Positions 34,432-43,615 of a DNA stretch of 64,000 nt are shown one piece after another. The stretch's first letter is position 1; every line of letters starts with the position of its first letter. This stretch comes from Prosthecobacter sp. (GTDB lineage Bacteria; Verrucomicrobiota; Verrucomicrobiia; Verrucomicrobiales; Verrucomicrobiaceae), in assembly GCA_017853885.1 (NCBI GenBank), contig JAFMIR010000004.1:108825-172824 (forward strand). The letters run 5' to 3'. The notes under the pieces are model-generated. The model ran no database searches, had not been told where the DNA came from, and saw nothing but the letters and a program-made list of their open reading frames with translations. The position numbers and the translations under genes are program-made.

Positions 34432-36345
34432 TCAACGAATGGCAAGATTGGCGACCTTTCCCTCAAACGTCCTCTTCGCGGTGTAAGTGGCCACGGGGAC
34501 TTTGTTGTCGTGGCCGAGGCAGAAGTCTTCTTTGGGTTGGGTGCGGATGAGGCCGGGACTGGTGGCGGTGATGGGGGCGTTTTGATCGAGTTGGAGGGTG
34601 AGCTGGCCTTTTTTGCCGAGGGTGGCGGTGATGCGGTGAGGTTGGTTGTCGGCGGGGTACTCGGTCTGGGCGGTGGTGAGAGTTTTGCCGTGGCGGATGG
34701 CCCACATCAGTTTGCCGCCGCTAAGATGGAGCGCGTAGCCGATGCTGGCACCGCCGTGGGCGATGAGGATGACATCGCGCTGGGCGGTGGTGAGATCGCA
34801 AGTGAGGGTGAAGGGCGTGTTGGCGATGAGCGGGGCTTTGTCGGCGGCGAGAGTGTCACCGGGTTGGAGCTTGGAGAGGTCGGCGGGCTTCGCGGAGGTT
34901 TGAGGGGCGTCTTTGGACCTCGGGGCGTCGCTGCTGGGATACATCGTGACGGGATTTTCGACTTCGCCGGGAGGGCGGCGGCTTTGGGGTTCGTTACCGC
35001 CGATTTCAGCGGTCATCTTCTCGGCGAGCGCGGTGAGTTTCGCGACGATGTCGGGATGCTGCGCGGCGAGGTTGGTGCGTTCGTCGATTTCTTGATCGAG
35101 GTTGTAGAGGCGCGGGTTCGTCTTCGCGTCGTCCTCCGTCTGGCCTTTGGCGCGGGCGTTGCCTTGCGTCATGAGCGCGAGCTTCCACGGGCCCTGGCGC
35201 ACGGCCTGGAGGTTGTAGCTGGAGAAGTAGTAGTGTGCTTCGCGCTGTGAGTCTTTGCTTTGACCAAAGAGCAGCGGGGAGAGGTCGCGACCGTCGAGCA
35301 CGGGCTGCGCGGGCACTTCGGCTCCGGCGATTTTCAGGCAGGTGGGATGCACGTCGATGGTGCCGGCGACGGCATCGCACACGCTGCCAGGCGCGATCTT
35401 GCTAGGCCACCACGCGAGTGTGGGGACGCGCACGCCGCCTTCCCAAGTGGTGCCTTTGCCGCCGCGCAAGGGACCGGCGCTGCCGCCATCGGTGCCTTTG
35501 ATGAGCCAGGGGCCGTTGTCGCTGGTGAAGATGACGAGCGTGTTCGTGTCGAGCTGCAGCTCGCGCAGCGTGTCGAACACGCGACCGACGCTGGCATCGA
35601 CCTCCTGCACCCAGTCGCCAAAGCGTCCATTTTGCGAGCTGCCCTGGAAGGCCTTGCCTGGATGGATGGGCGTGTGCACGGCGGTGTGCGGGAAGTAGAG
35701 GAAGAAGGGCTGCGCCGTGTTCTTGGTGCCTGGTTCTGGGTTCTTGGTTGCCTGGGTGCTGCGGATGAACTTCACGGCCTCGTCGGTGTAGATTTCCTCG
35801 ATGCGATCCTGGTCCGCCTCGTCGAGCAGGCGCTCCACTTTTTCATCGCGCACGAGCGGCACGACGCGGCGGCCGTCCACGCTCGCGGTTTTGAGCATGT
35901 CATTGGAATACGGGATGCCGAGGTAGTGATCAAAGCCCTGCTTCGTGGGCAAAAACGCCGGTTGGTCGCCGAGGTGCCACTTGCCGATGCACTGCGTGGC
36001 ATAGCCGAGCGGCCGGAGGCGGTCGGCGATGGTGTGCTCCTGCGGATGCAGCCCGTTTTTCGCGCCCGGCGGATACACGCCCGGGACGGAAACGCGTGCG
36101 CCATAGCACCCGGTCATCATCTGCGCCCGCGACACGCTGCACACCGGCGCGGCGTAAAACGACGTGAGCTTCATCCCCTCCCGCGCCATGCGGTCGAGAT
36201 GCGGCGTCTTCTGCTTCACCGCGCCGAAGGGCCCGATGTCGCCGTAGCCGAGGTCGTCGATGAAGTGGATGATGATGTTCGGGCGCGGCGGAGCCGCGAC
36301 GCAAAGCGAAGAGCTGAGGGCGAAGAGGCAGAGGAGGAGGCGCAT
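34432..36345 (-). CDS. Sulfatase with variant CSVSR motif and C-terminal beta-sandwich domain
   Basis: 637 residues from the signal peptide ATG (MRLLLCLFALSSSLCVAA). NIIIHFIDDLGYGDIGPFG, GKWHLG, HTAVHTPIH and FTSDNGP are normal, but the formylglycine site is Cys69-Ser-Val-Ser-Arg with Val where CxPxR has Pro. Residues about 200-210 are an insert encoded by a 7-bp repeat (KNPEPGTKN). After the usual sulfatase end, residues 500-637 form a LamG/concanavalin-like domain (LTCDLTTAQRDVILIAHGGA onward) that may bind glycan. It lies 14 bases after the previous gene and is probably co-transcribed with it and DUF1080. Confidence 0.88.
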   Translation of the reverse strand: MRLLLCLFALSSSLCVAAPPRPNIIIHFIDDLGYGDIGPFGAVKQKTPHLDRMAREGMKLTSFYAAPVCSVSRAQMMTGCYGARVSVPGVYPPGAKNGLHPQEHTIADRLRPLGYATQCIGKWHLGDQPAFLPTKQGFDHYLGIPYSNDMLKTASVDGRRVVPLVRDEKVERLLDEADQDRIEEIYTDEAVKFIRSTQATKNPEPGTKNTAQPFFLYFPHTAVHTPIHPGKAFQGSSQNGRFGDWVQEVDASVGRVFDTLRELQLDTNTLVIFTSDNGPWLIKGTDGGSAGPLRGGKGTTWEGGVRVPTLAWWPSKIAPGSVCDAVAGTIDVHPTCLKIAGAEVPAQPVLDGRDLSPLLFGQSKDSQREAHYYFSSYNLQAVRQGPWKLALMTQGNARAKGQTEDDAKTNPRLYNLDQEIDERTNLAAQHPDIVAKLTALAEKMTAEIGGNEPQSRRPPGEVENPVTMYPSSDAPRSKDAPQTSAKPADLSKLQPGDTLAADKAPLIANTPFTLTCDLTTAQRDVILIAHGGASIGYALHLSGGKLMWAIRHGKTLTTAQTEYPADNQPHRITATLGKKGQLTLQLDQNAPITATSPGLIRTQPKEDFCLGHDNKVPVATYTAKRTFEGKVANLAIR

Positions 36346-36359
36346 TGGAGGAAGTTTGG

Positions 36360-37067
36360 TTATTGGCCGTATTGAGGCTCCACCGTTCGTTTGACGAGAT
36401 GTCCGTCTTTCCAAATCTCAGTCACCGCAGCTACGATGAAGGAATCGTCTTTGAGTTCTTTGAATTCGGGCAGTGAAGATTTCATTCGGATCGACTCCAC
36501 ACGGACCTTGTTGAAACGCCCGTTTTTGACCTCGTAGTAGGTCGCATGGTATTCGGGGCCTGAACGACCGGTGGCTCCTATTTCACCATCGGAGATGTGA
36601 GTGTTCAAACCCAGGTCCTCAGGCTCTTGCCAAGGCACAAACTTGTTTCCCTCGCATCGAAAGTACGAATACCACGAGCCTCCTGTGCCCCAAGAGCAGA
36701 TAACTCTAAAATCGAGATCACCGTCGCAATCGTAGTCCTCGATGTGGATGTGAGGCACACCATAGTCAGTGGGAGAAAACGCCAAATCACTGACCGTGCC
36801 GTCCGAAGCAGTCACTGTGATGCGATCAATCGGAGCGTAAGGCTCATCGTTGGCTATCTTCACTCCTGCCTCGCTGCTTGTGTGAAGTCTGACGTCGACC
36901 TTATCGCCCTTCTTTTTGGGATTGAAGCTGAACTTATAGACCGCACCGGGCTTCAAAACGGTTGGGTTTTCGACATCGAACGCCAGCTCTTCCGCGTGGC
37001 TGAACTTTGCCGCGAAAACAGCAAGCAGGCACAACCTACGTGAGGCGAAAAATAGGTTCAGCTTCAT
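36360..37067 (-). CDS. Hypothetical secreted protein with Asp-rich calcium-like loop
   Basis: 235 residues with an N-terminal signal peptide (cleavage likely after FSHA). It is beta-rich, and contains DYDCDGDLDFRVICSWGTGG, a dockerin/FG-GAP-like Asp-x-Asp-x-Asp calcium loop of the kind found in XAC2610-type secreted proteins, followed by YSYFRCEGNKF. No catalytic motif is visible. It is flanked closely by a sulfatase downstream (14 bases) and a DUF1080 protein upstream (51 bases), which suggests a role in the same extracellular glycan work, by context only. Confidence 0.62.
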   Translation of the reverse strand: MKLNLFFASRRLCLLAVFAAKFSHAEELAFDVENPTVLKPGAVYKFSFNPKKKGDKVDVRLHTSSEAGVKIANDEPYAPIDRITVTASDGTVSDLAFSPTDYGVPHIHIEDYDCDGDLDFRVICSWGTGGSWYSYFRCEGNKFVPWQEPEDLGLNTHISDGEIGATGRSGPEYHATYYEVKNGRFNKVRVESIRMKSSLPEFKELKDDSFIVAAVTEIWKDGHLVKRTVEPQYGQ

Positions 37068-37118
37068 GAGAGGCCTCCATTTTATCAGTCAGTGGTTACG
37101 AAAGCTCGGTAAAGTTAA

Positions 37119-37901
37119 TCACTTCTTCACCGGCACCACCGGCCCCGTGCCCTGCGGGCGACTGGTGCGCGGTTTTTCGATCTTCGTCGCGGTGGCGGGC
37201 AGTTTGGCGGGCTCGAAGGGAACGAGCGGCACTTCGGGCAGGACTTTGAGGCGGAGGTCTTTGATCTCGACGCGGTTGGGGTTGCCTTTGTGGAGTTGGA
37301 TGGCGAGCAGGCCCTCCAGCGTGCGTTTGTCCGCGTGGTGGTCGATCAGCTCAGAGGTGGGCTGGCCGTTGATGAAGTGCTGGAGGCGGTTCCTCTGCGC
37401 GAGGATGACATACTCGTTCCACTGGCTCACATCGACCTTCACCGGCGTGTGCTCGCCGACCTGCCAGAGCGCGCCCTCGGGGTCGAGCATCACATCCTTG
37501 CCGTTCAGGCCGAAGATGCCACGACCGCGCTCCTCATACGTCATGCCGGTGTGCTCGATGGCGGGATGGATGTCGCACTGGTAGCCGGTGATGACCCACG
37601 GGGCCACGTCCTTCAGCTCGCGGCTGCGATACTGGATGCCGCTGTTGTTGTCGCCGATGACGCGGACGGTGGCACGCAATTCGAAGTTCTTCACCGTGCC
37701 GCCGCGCCAGATGAGGAAGCTGTTGTTCGCCATCGCCTCCGGCGACGCATTCGTGCCGATGACGATGCCGTTTTCGACCTTCCAGAGCTTCGGATCGCCA
37801 TCCCAGCCGGTGAGGTCGCGGCCGTTGAAGAGCGGCGTGAAGCCTTCGTCAGCGGCGAAGATTGACGCGACGAGAAGGAGGGCGGTAAAAAGCAAGCGCA
37901 T
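37119..37901 (-). CDS. 3-keto-disaccharide hydrolase-type DUF1080 protein
   Basis: 260 residues with a signal peptide. The DUF1080 signature GFTPLFNGRDLTGWDGDPKL opens the mature part, followed by LIWRGGTVKNFELRATVRV, NSGIQYRSRELK, GYQCDIHP and NEYVILAQRNRLQHFINGQP. This concanavalin-like fold is abundant in Verrucomicrobia and Planctomycetes; some members cleave 3-keto-glycosides or laminaribiose-type substrates, others may only bind. A Pro/Thr-rich tail (RPQGTGPVVPVKK) ends it. Leads a probable three-gene unit with the secreted protein and the variant sulfatase. Confidence 0.87.
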   Translation of the reverse strand: MRLLFTALLLVASIFAADEGFTPLFNGRDLTGWDGDPKLWKVENGIVIGTNASPEAMANNSFLIWRGGTVKNFELRATVRVIGDNNSGIQYRSRELKDVAPWVITGYQCDIHPAIEHTGMTYEERGRGIFGLNGKDVMLDPEGALWQVGEHTPVKVDVSQWNEYVILAQRNRLQHFINGQPTSELIDHHADKRTLEGLLAIQLHKGNPNRVEIKDLRLKVLPEVPLVPFEPAKLPATATKIEKPRTSRPQGTGPVVPVKK

Positions 37902-38005
37902 GACTCACGATGAAAAGCTGGCGTATACGCGCAAGCGTAGCAGGTCTTCTTTGCCGAATTCGCTCATCTCTTGATCGGCAGCTTGTGCTCGCTAAGCCTC
38001 CGTGC

Positions 38006-38797
38006 ATGGATCAAACTTGGACAGACAAAATCGTGATCGTCACCGGCGGTGGCGGTGGCATGGGGCAGGCGGCAGCGAAGCGCTTCGCCGACGCTGGCGC
38101 GAAGACGTTCATCTTCGGCCGCACGCTGGAATCGCTCCAAGAAACTGCCGCGCTCTCGAAAAACATCCTTCCCGTCGTCTGCGATGTAGCCGACACCACC
38201 AGCGTGACCACCGCAATCGGTGAAGTGATGAAACACGGCATTCCCTTCGCCCTCATCCACACCGCCGGCATCAACACGCCGGATCGTTTCATGGCGCACG
38301 CCGATCCCGCCCGCATTGCCAGCGAGGAAAGCTGGCGCCGCGTCATCGAGATCAACGTTCTAGGCGTCGCAAACATGATCCAGGCCATTTCCAAGCCGAT
38401 GGCCACGAATGGCGGCGGCCGAATTGTCGTTGTCTCATCGACAGCAGGCCATGGTTACGATTCTTTTGCCGGCGTACCTTATACCGCGAGCAAATGGGCC
38501 GTGCACGGCATGCTCTTCACCGCCCGCATGCAGCTGAACGCCCATGGCATCATCGTCTCCGAATACGCCCCAGGCGAGGCGAACACGCCGCTCGTCGCCA
38601 AACGTCCCGTGCAGCCCTCGCCGAAACACAAGGAGGCCATGATCACCTGCGAAGACTGTGCCGACGCCATGTTCTTCATCGCCAGCCAGCCGCACAGCAT
38701 GAGCATCGTGCAACTCCCGGCCTACCAGCCCTTCGGTGGCATGCCTCCGCAGATCACGCTGCCTTGGCTCGACGCGTTTGAGATCAAACAGAAGTAG
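38006..38797 (+). CDS. Short-chain dehydrogenase/reductase
   Basis: 263 residues from the ATG before the nucleotide-binding strand (MDQTWTDKIVIVTGGGGGMGQ). The Rossmann TGGGGGMG motif and the YxxxK motif in PYTASKWAVHG with an upstream catalytic Ser in VVSSTAGHGYDSF are intact, and the first acidic residue after beta-2 is replaced by FGRT, suggesting NADP preference. Cytosolic oxidoreductase of unknown substrate. It is convergent with the large dehydrogenase operon, seven bases between stops, and its upstream region is shared with DUF1080. Confidence 0.85.
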   Translation: MDQTWTDKIVIVTGGGGGMGQAAAKRFADAGAKTFIFGRTLESLQETAALSKNILPVVCDVADTTSVTTAIGEVMKHGIPFALIHTAGINTPDRFMAHADPARIASEESWRRVIEINVLGVANMIQAISKPMATNGGGRIVVVSSTAGHGYDSFAGVPYTASKWAVHGMLFTARMQLNAHGIIVSEYAPGEANTPLVAKRPVQPSPKHKEAMITCEDCADAMFFIASQPHSMSIVQLPAYQPFGGMPPQITLPWLDAFEIKQK

Positions 38798-38803
38798 CAC
38801 CAA

Positions 38804-41800
38804 CTATTTCAGCTCATGAATTGTCCCGTGCAGCACACGGTCGCCGATTTTGAGTTCGTAGCACCACGTCGGAGCCAAGTCGGGAATGTCGAGCGTGATC
38901 GTCTTCTTGTCCCCGCTCAGTTTCACACCGCGAATCATGAGTTCGTGTTCGTCGTGGTGCTTGGAACCGTAGTTCTTCGTGCGCTTGAGGGACCAGACTT
39001 TGATCGCACTCTTCGTGTCGATGATGGAATCGCTGAACGTGACAGTCATCGCTCCCTTCGTCGCATTCACCGCCAGCGGCACCTGCGCTGGCTGCGGGAC
39101 GTGACGGATGCGGTGAAAGCCGCCGTGTGAAGTCGCATTACCGGCCCACGCAAACATACCGCAGGTGTAGAGGGCTCCATCATTGCCAAAACGACCGCGC
39201 ATGATGCCCGTGGCGAAAGCGGGCATGGGCAACTCGCACACGGCGCCCTGCCATTTTCCGTTCACTTCTTCGTGCGGGACGATGAAGACTCGACCGGTGC
39301 CGTAGCTGAGATTCAGCAGCGAGCCACCGAGATTGCCCCACGCATTCTTAGGCACCCAGATGAGTTCGGCAGGGCTGCGGTCTTTGTCGTTGGTCACCCA
39401 GACGAGAGGCTGCTCCATCGCCGAGTCGGATTCGTCGGTGACGCTGGTGTAGCCATACATGTTGCCGTAGAAGCCGCCGACTTTGACGCGGTTGATGCGA
39501 TTCTTCGGTGTCCAGAAGCCTTCCTGGTCGGTGACGAAAAAGGTGCCGTCGTCGTTGAGGCACACGCCGTTCGCGGCGCGGAAGCCGGTGGCGAGGATCT
39601 CTGTCTTCGAGCCATCGGCGCTGACCTTCAGCAGCGTGCCGTGTTGCGGAATGACGCTGTCGAGCGCATGGCGACCGGATTTGGCATAGTAGAAATTGCC
39701 AGCCGCATCGGTTTGCAGGCCCATGGCGAACTCGTGGAAGTGCTCGGTGACCTGCGCGTCGTCGTTGAAGCACTCGATGAAGTCCGTTTCGCCGTCCGCG
39801 TTCAAATCGACGAGCTTGGCGAGCTGATCGCGGCAAAGCACAAACAGCTCTCCATCGCGAAACTTCACACCCAGCGGTTGAAACAGCCCGCTGGCGATGC
39901 GTCGCCACGTCAGCGTGGCAGGCGCTTTCGCCATCAAGCCATCCACGCGCCACACATCGCCATTCCACATCGCGACGATCGCCGCTTTGCCATCCGGCGT
40001 GAAATCGAAACCACCGGGACGCATCCAGCTTTGAAAGGGATTCTCGACGGGCAGTGAAAAGTCATCGGCGATGAACACGGCATCATCTTTACCCACCACG
40101 GAGGTCGTGGTGATGGTTTGCGGCCATTGCGCCGGAGCGCCTTTCGTCAGCGGAGCCAGATCGAGCGGCGCGGCGAAGTTTTTCGCCATCGTTTCGAGCG
40201 AGGCCGCATCGACACGGGAGATGAAAAGGCGTGATTTGGCTCCGGAGTCTAATTTGGCGAACCAAAAGTCTTCCTCTTTTGTTAATCGTCCATCTCCGAG
40301 CAGGACAACGTTTACGCTAGTTGGCGCCACACGAAGCCAAAGGGACTGTTTTGACTCCGACACATTCACCGTGCGCACAAACACCGGCGTGGACCCATAA
40401 TCCATCCATGCAGGTGATTCGAGCACGCGTGTCCCGTAGATGCTTGCAGCGATGACGCTTTGGTTTTGATGCTTGTAGAGTCCGAGGAAGTGTAAACCGG
40501 CCACTGGGCCGTATTTTCGTCCATCCTTTGCGACCGTGCGGGTATCTGCGAATCCATCTTCGCCAATACCCCAGCCCGGCGCTGATGGATTGATGAAGTG
40601 TTTCTCGCCGATGAGGCTCGTGTGCGTGCCATGGCTGCCGTCAAAGGCGATGCCTTTCCAGTCCACAAACGCGCCGGTGCTTGCGGCAGCCACGCGCATC
40701 GTGTCGTGATCGTAAACCATCCACGCGCGGCCTTTCGTCACGCCGCCGGGGCCATCATCGAGCCGGATGGCGATGCCTTTTTGCGCGATGTTGTCCGCAG
40801 CGACCTCGAGCGTCCAAAACAGCGCGTCGCCGAGTTCCATGCGTTGATACGGCGGCAGCGTGGTGTCGATCTTTTCTGCTTCGACGCGTGCGAGACCGCG
40901 CGGGAGCGAGGTGAGGTCGATGTCTTTGAGTTGCGACGGATTGTGTGGGCGCAGGAAGGTCTCGCGGATGTAATGGATGACCGCATACTTCTGCGCGGTG
41001 GTGTATTGCGGCTGCGGCACCATCTGGCCAAAACCTTTGGTGAGCGTGAGATACATCGAGAAGGGATCGCTGCCGTTTTTGAACGGCCCTTCCGCAAAAC
41101 GCAGCGCGGTGGGCAGTGAACCGGGCTGCTCCTTCGTGCCATGGCACACGACGCACAGCGTTTTGTAGATCGTCGCGCCTTCTTCGAGCGTCTTCGCATT
41201 CCATTCGGCCACGATCTCCGCATGATCACTGCGCTCCAGCGCCTGCACCCAACCGCTGCCGCCTTCGATGACCGGTTTGCCGCTGGCCTTCGGCGCATGC
41301 GTGAAGTCGGGCGTGTTCGCGCCTGCGCCGCTGTCTTTGAAGAGCAACACGATCTCTTTGCGAGGCAGCGCCCGCTTCCACACCTTCACGACACTGATTT
41401 TGCCATTGGTGAAGTCGCCAGCGAAGTTCGGCGCAGCACGTCCTACTTTGAAAACATGCCCTTGTTGGTCTGGCTTCGCGAAGTTCGCTTTCTCTGCGAT
41501 CTCTTTGCCATCGAGCCACAGCTTCGCGGTGCCACCGCTAACGCTCAGCACGGCGGTGTGCGGTTTGCCGTCGTTCACTTTCGGGCCTGAATTGATCGCG
41601 CCGAGCCAGCCGATGTCATACACCAGCCTGCCACCGCGAATGAAGAGCGCCTTGGCATCCGGCGACCACTTGCCCGATGGCGCGCACATCGAGAACAGCG
41701 TGCCTTGCCCCGTCGATTCAAACTCCGCCATCGCCGTGAAGTCCGCGCCGAGATCGAGCCCTGCGTCCGGAAAGTCCTGCGCCCCCGTTTTCGCCAACGC

Positions 41801-42058
41801 TGGCACATCTTCCGGACCTCGCACGAGTTTGCCGTCAGTCCACACCCGCAGCATCGGCGCTCCTTTCGCCGGGTGCTCTACCGCGATGTCGTGCGGGCCT
41901 TTCGCATCGAGCGAGAGCGTGAGTTCATCGGAGAGTTTCACTTTCGCCGCGCCATCGAGGCGCAGACGATAATTGAGAGGCCATTCTGGGGCGCCGAGTG
42001 GCAGCGTATCGCGAGGAACCGCCGTGCTGAGGCTGGCGAGGAGGATGAGGGAGAGCAT
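38804..42058 (-). CDS. Large secreted LamG / cytochrome c / beta-propeller dehydrogenase
   Basis: 1084 residues, exported (short hydrophobic start). In order: a LamG/concanavalin-like domain (about 100-245), a haem c domain with Cys302-Val-Val-Cys305-His306 and downstream MVPQPQY, a large DUF6797-like region (about 390-660), then a glucose/sorbosone-dehydrogenase-like beta-propeller (GGFDFTPDGKAAIVAMWNGD to HGGFHRIRHV, about 700-990) and a C-terminal Ig-like end. Architecture typical of the PVC membrane-bound dehydrogenase family; thought to oxidise sugars and pass electrons to haem. Last gene of the six-gene operon, three bases after sdaA. Confidence 0.87.
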   Translation of the reverse strand: MLSLILLASLSTAVPRDTLPLGAPEWPLNYRLRLDGAAKVKLSDELTLSLDAKGPHDIAVEHPAKGAPMLRVWTDGKLVRGPEDVPALAKTGAQDFPDAGLDLGADFTAMAEFESTGQGTLFSMCAPSGKWSPDAKALFIRGGRLVYDIGWLGAINSGPKVNDGKPHTAVLSVSGGTAKLWLDGKEIAEKANFAKPDQQGHVFKVGRAAPNFAGDFTNGKISVVKVWKRALPRKEIVLLFKDSGAGANTPDFTHAPKASGKPVIEGGSGWVQALERSDHAEIVAEWNAKTLEEGATIYKTLCVVCHGTKEQPGSLPTALRFAEGPFKNGSDPFSMYLTLTKGFGQMVPQPQYTTAQKYAVIHYIRETFLRPHNPSQLKDIDLTSLPRGLARVEAEKIDTTLPPYQRMELGDALFWTLEVAADNIAQKGIAIRLDDGPGGVTKGRAWMVYDHDTMRVAAASTGAFVDWKGIAFDGSHGTHTSLIGEKHFINPSAPGWGIGEDGFADTRTVAKDGRKYGPVAGLHFLGLYKHQNQSVIAASIYGTRVLESPAWMDYGSTPVFVRTVNVSESKQSLWLRVAPTSVNVVLLGDGRLTKEEDFWFAKLDSGAKSRLFISRVDAASLETMAKNFAAPLDLAPLTKGAPAQWPQTITTTSVVGKDDAVFIADDFSLPVENPFQSWMRPGGFDFTPDGKAAIVAMWNGDVWRVDGLMAKAPATLTWRRIASGLFQPLGVKFRDGELFVLCRDQLAKLVDLNADGETDFIECFNDDAQVTEHFHEFAMGLQTDAAGNFYYAKSGRHALDSVIPQHGTLLKVSADGSKTEILATGFRAANGVCLNDDGTFFVTDQEGFWTPKNRINRVKVGGFYGNMYGYTSVTDESDSAMEQPLVWVTNDKDRSPAELIWVPKNAWGNLGGSLLNLSYGTGRVFIVPHEEVNGKWQGAVCELPMPAFATGIMRGRFGNDGALYTCGMFAWAGNATSHGGFHRIRHVPQPAQVPLAVNATKGAMTVTFSDSIIDTKSAIKVWSLKRTKNYGSKHHDEHELMIRGVKLSGDKKTITLDIPDLAPTWCYELKIGDRVLHGTIHELK

Positions 42059-42061
42059 GAT

Positions 42062-43615
42062 TCAATGGCAAGCGCAGGTTCCGCAGCCTTTCTTGAGGCC
42101 CGCGAGGTGTTTTTCGATTTCGAGGGAGGTCGGGGTGACGGCGAGGCCGCCGAGAGAGGTGCAGCGGTGCTCGCGGGGCATGCGCTCGGCGACGGCCTTG
42201 GCGGCGTCGATGACCTCATCGAGCGGGATGAGCGGATCGTAGCCGGCGAGGGCCATGTTCGCGCAGGAAAGCGCGTTGCTGGCGGCCATGACGTTTTTGC
42301 CGAGGCACGGGGCTTCGACGCGGTTCGCGATGGGATCACAAATGAGGCCGAGCATGCTCTGGAAGGCCATTGAGGAGGAGGCGATGGCTTGATCGCGTGT
42401 GCCGCCCGCCAGTGTGACGAGCGCGGCGGCGGCCATGCAGGCGGCGGCACCACCTTCGGCCTGACAACCGCCGACTTCGGCCGCGAAGGTCCAGCGCGTG
42501 GCGATAAACACGCCGATCATTCCAGCGGCGAGCATCGCTTTGGCTGTGTCTTCCTCACTTTGATTCATCGACTCGGCCATGGCGATGACGGCTCCGGGCA
42601 AGGCAGCGCAAGCGCCGGCGGTCGGTGCTGCGACGATGACGCCCATACTGCTCTTCACTTCCATCAAGGCGGTGACGTAGAGGATGATGCGGTTCAACGC
42701 ACCGCCATCGAGCAGGCGACCTGCGTTCATCATCTCGGCAAAGCGTCCGCTCTGATGATGCAGCACGCGATCCTCATAACTCGTGCCTGCGATGCCGCTG
42801 GCGATGGATTTGCGCAGGATGCGGACGATCTCGATCATCTTGTCGATGACTTCGCGCTCGGTGAAACCGCCGCGAACCCGTTCGTATTCGATGGCGAGTT
42901 GCCAGAGCGGGGTGTTTTTGGCTCCGTTCTGGGAGAGCATGTCTGTGCAGCTCGTGAAGGGCACACGGAGGTCCTTGCGGGAAGGGACGGGTAGAACGGG
43001 AGAGAGCTTTTTGACCAAAAGAGGGCTTAAAGGGACTAAAAGGACGGAAGGGACAAAAGAGGCGGCTTTGACTTGGATGAGCTGTTTGTCGCCCAAGTCG
43101 TGAAGGATGACTTCATCGGCTTCGAGGACCGCATTTGCGTGTTTGGATGTCCAAATTAATGTCTCGTGACACCCACCGTCTATGTGCAGCGGCACGCCAT
43201 CGATCTCGATGACCTCGATCATGCCGCCGCCGGTGGAGATAGCGATGAGCGTGTGAGTTTCACAAGTGTTCTTCAGCGTGAGGCGGTAGGTGTTTGGATG
43301 CGCATCACCCACATCGATGGTTTCAATGTGCAGCTTGATACCGGCATCGGCGAGAGCCTGTGCGGATTTGGGCAGACGCTCGTCATCCGCCTCCCAGCCG
43401 AGCAAGCCACCAAACAAGCCCATATCGCTTCCTTGGCTCTCGTGGGTCGTTGGCAAAGAGCCCGCACGGTCGAACTCGACAAGCACCTCGCTGATTTCGC
43501 CATCCATCAGATCACGTGCTAGCCGGCCGATGCGCAGTGCGGCGGCGCAATGCGAGCTTGATGGTCCACGCATCACAGGACCAATCACGTCATTGAAGAT
43601 GGAGACAGGATTCAT
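42062..43615 (-). CDS. sdaA: L-serine ammonia-lyase, iron-sulfur, single-chain
   Basis: 517 residues, converting L-serine to pyruvate and ammonia in the cytosol. The N-terminal beta domain begins SIFNDVIGPVMRGPSSSHCAA; the alpha domain has VIVAAPTAGACAALPGAV, AEVGGCQAEGGAA and VEAPCLGKNVMAA with cluster Cys. About 60 residues longer than E. coli SdaA; part of the excess is a Val/Pro/Leu-rich insert at residues 184-205 between the domains, encoded by a 9-bp imperfect repeat (43021-43065). The start overlaps the stop of the upstream SASA gene by ATGA, so it is translationally coupled. Ends in a Cys cluster (CGTCACH). Confidence 0.92.
   Translation of the reverse strand: MNPVSIFNDVIGPVMRGPSSSHCAAALRIGRLARDLMDGEISEVLVEFDRAGSLPTTHESQGSDMGLFGGLLGWEADDERLPKSAQALADAGIKLHIETIDVGDAHPNTYRLTLKNTCETHTLIAISTGGGMIEVIEIDGVPLHIDGGCHETLIWTSKHANAVLEADEVILHDLGDKQLIQVKAASFVPSVLLVPLSPLLVKKLSPVLPVPSRKDLRVPFTSCTDMLSQNGAKNTPLWQLAIEYERVRGGFTEREVIDKMIEIVRILRKSIASGIAGTSYEDRVLHHQSGRFAEMMNAGRLLDGGALNRIILYVTALMEVKSSMGVIVAAPTAGACAALPGAVIAMAESMNQSEEDTAKAMLAAGMIGVFIATRWTFAAEVGGCQAEGGAAACMAAAALVTLAGGTRDQAIASSSMAFQSMLGLICDPIANRVEAPCLGKNVMAASNALSCANMALAGYDPLIPLDEVIDAAKAVAERMPREHRCTSLGGLAVTPTSLEIEKHLAGLKKGCGTCACH
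43021..43065. repeat. 9-bp imperfect tandem repeat inside sdaA
   Basis: Five 9-base units (gagggctta, aagggacta, aaaggacgg, aagggacaa, aagaggcgg on the plus strand) sit in frame between the two domains of the serine dehydratase and encode a three-residue periodic Val/Pro/Ser/Leu stretch. Confidence 0.7.
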
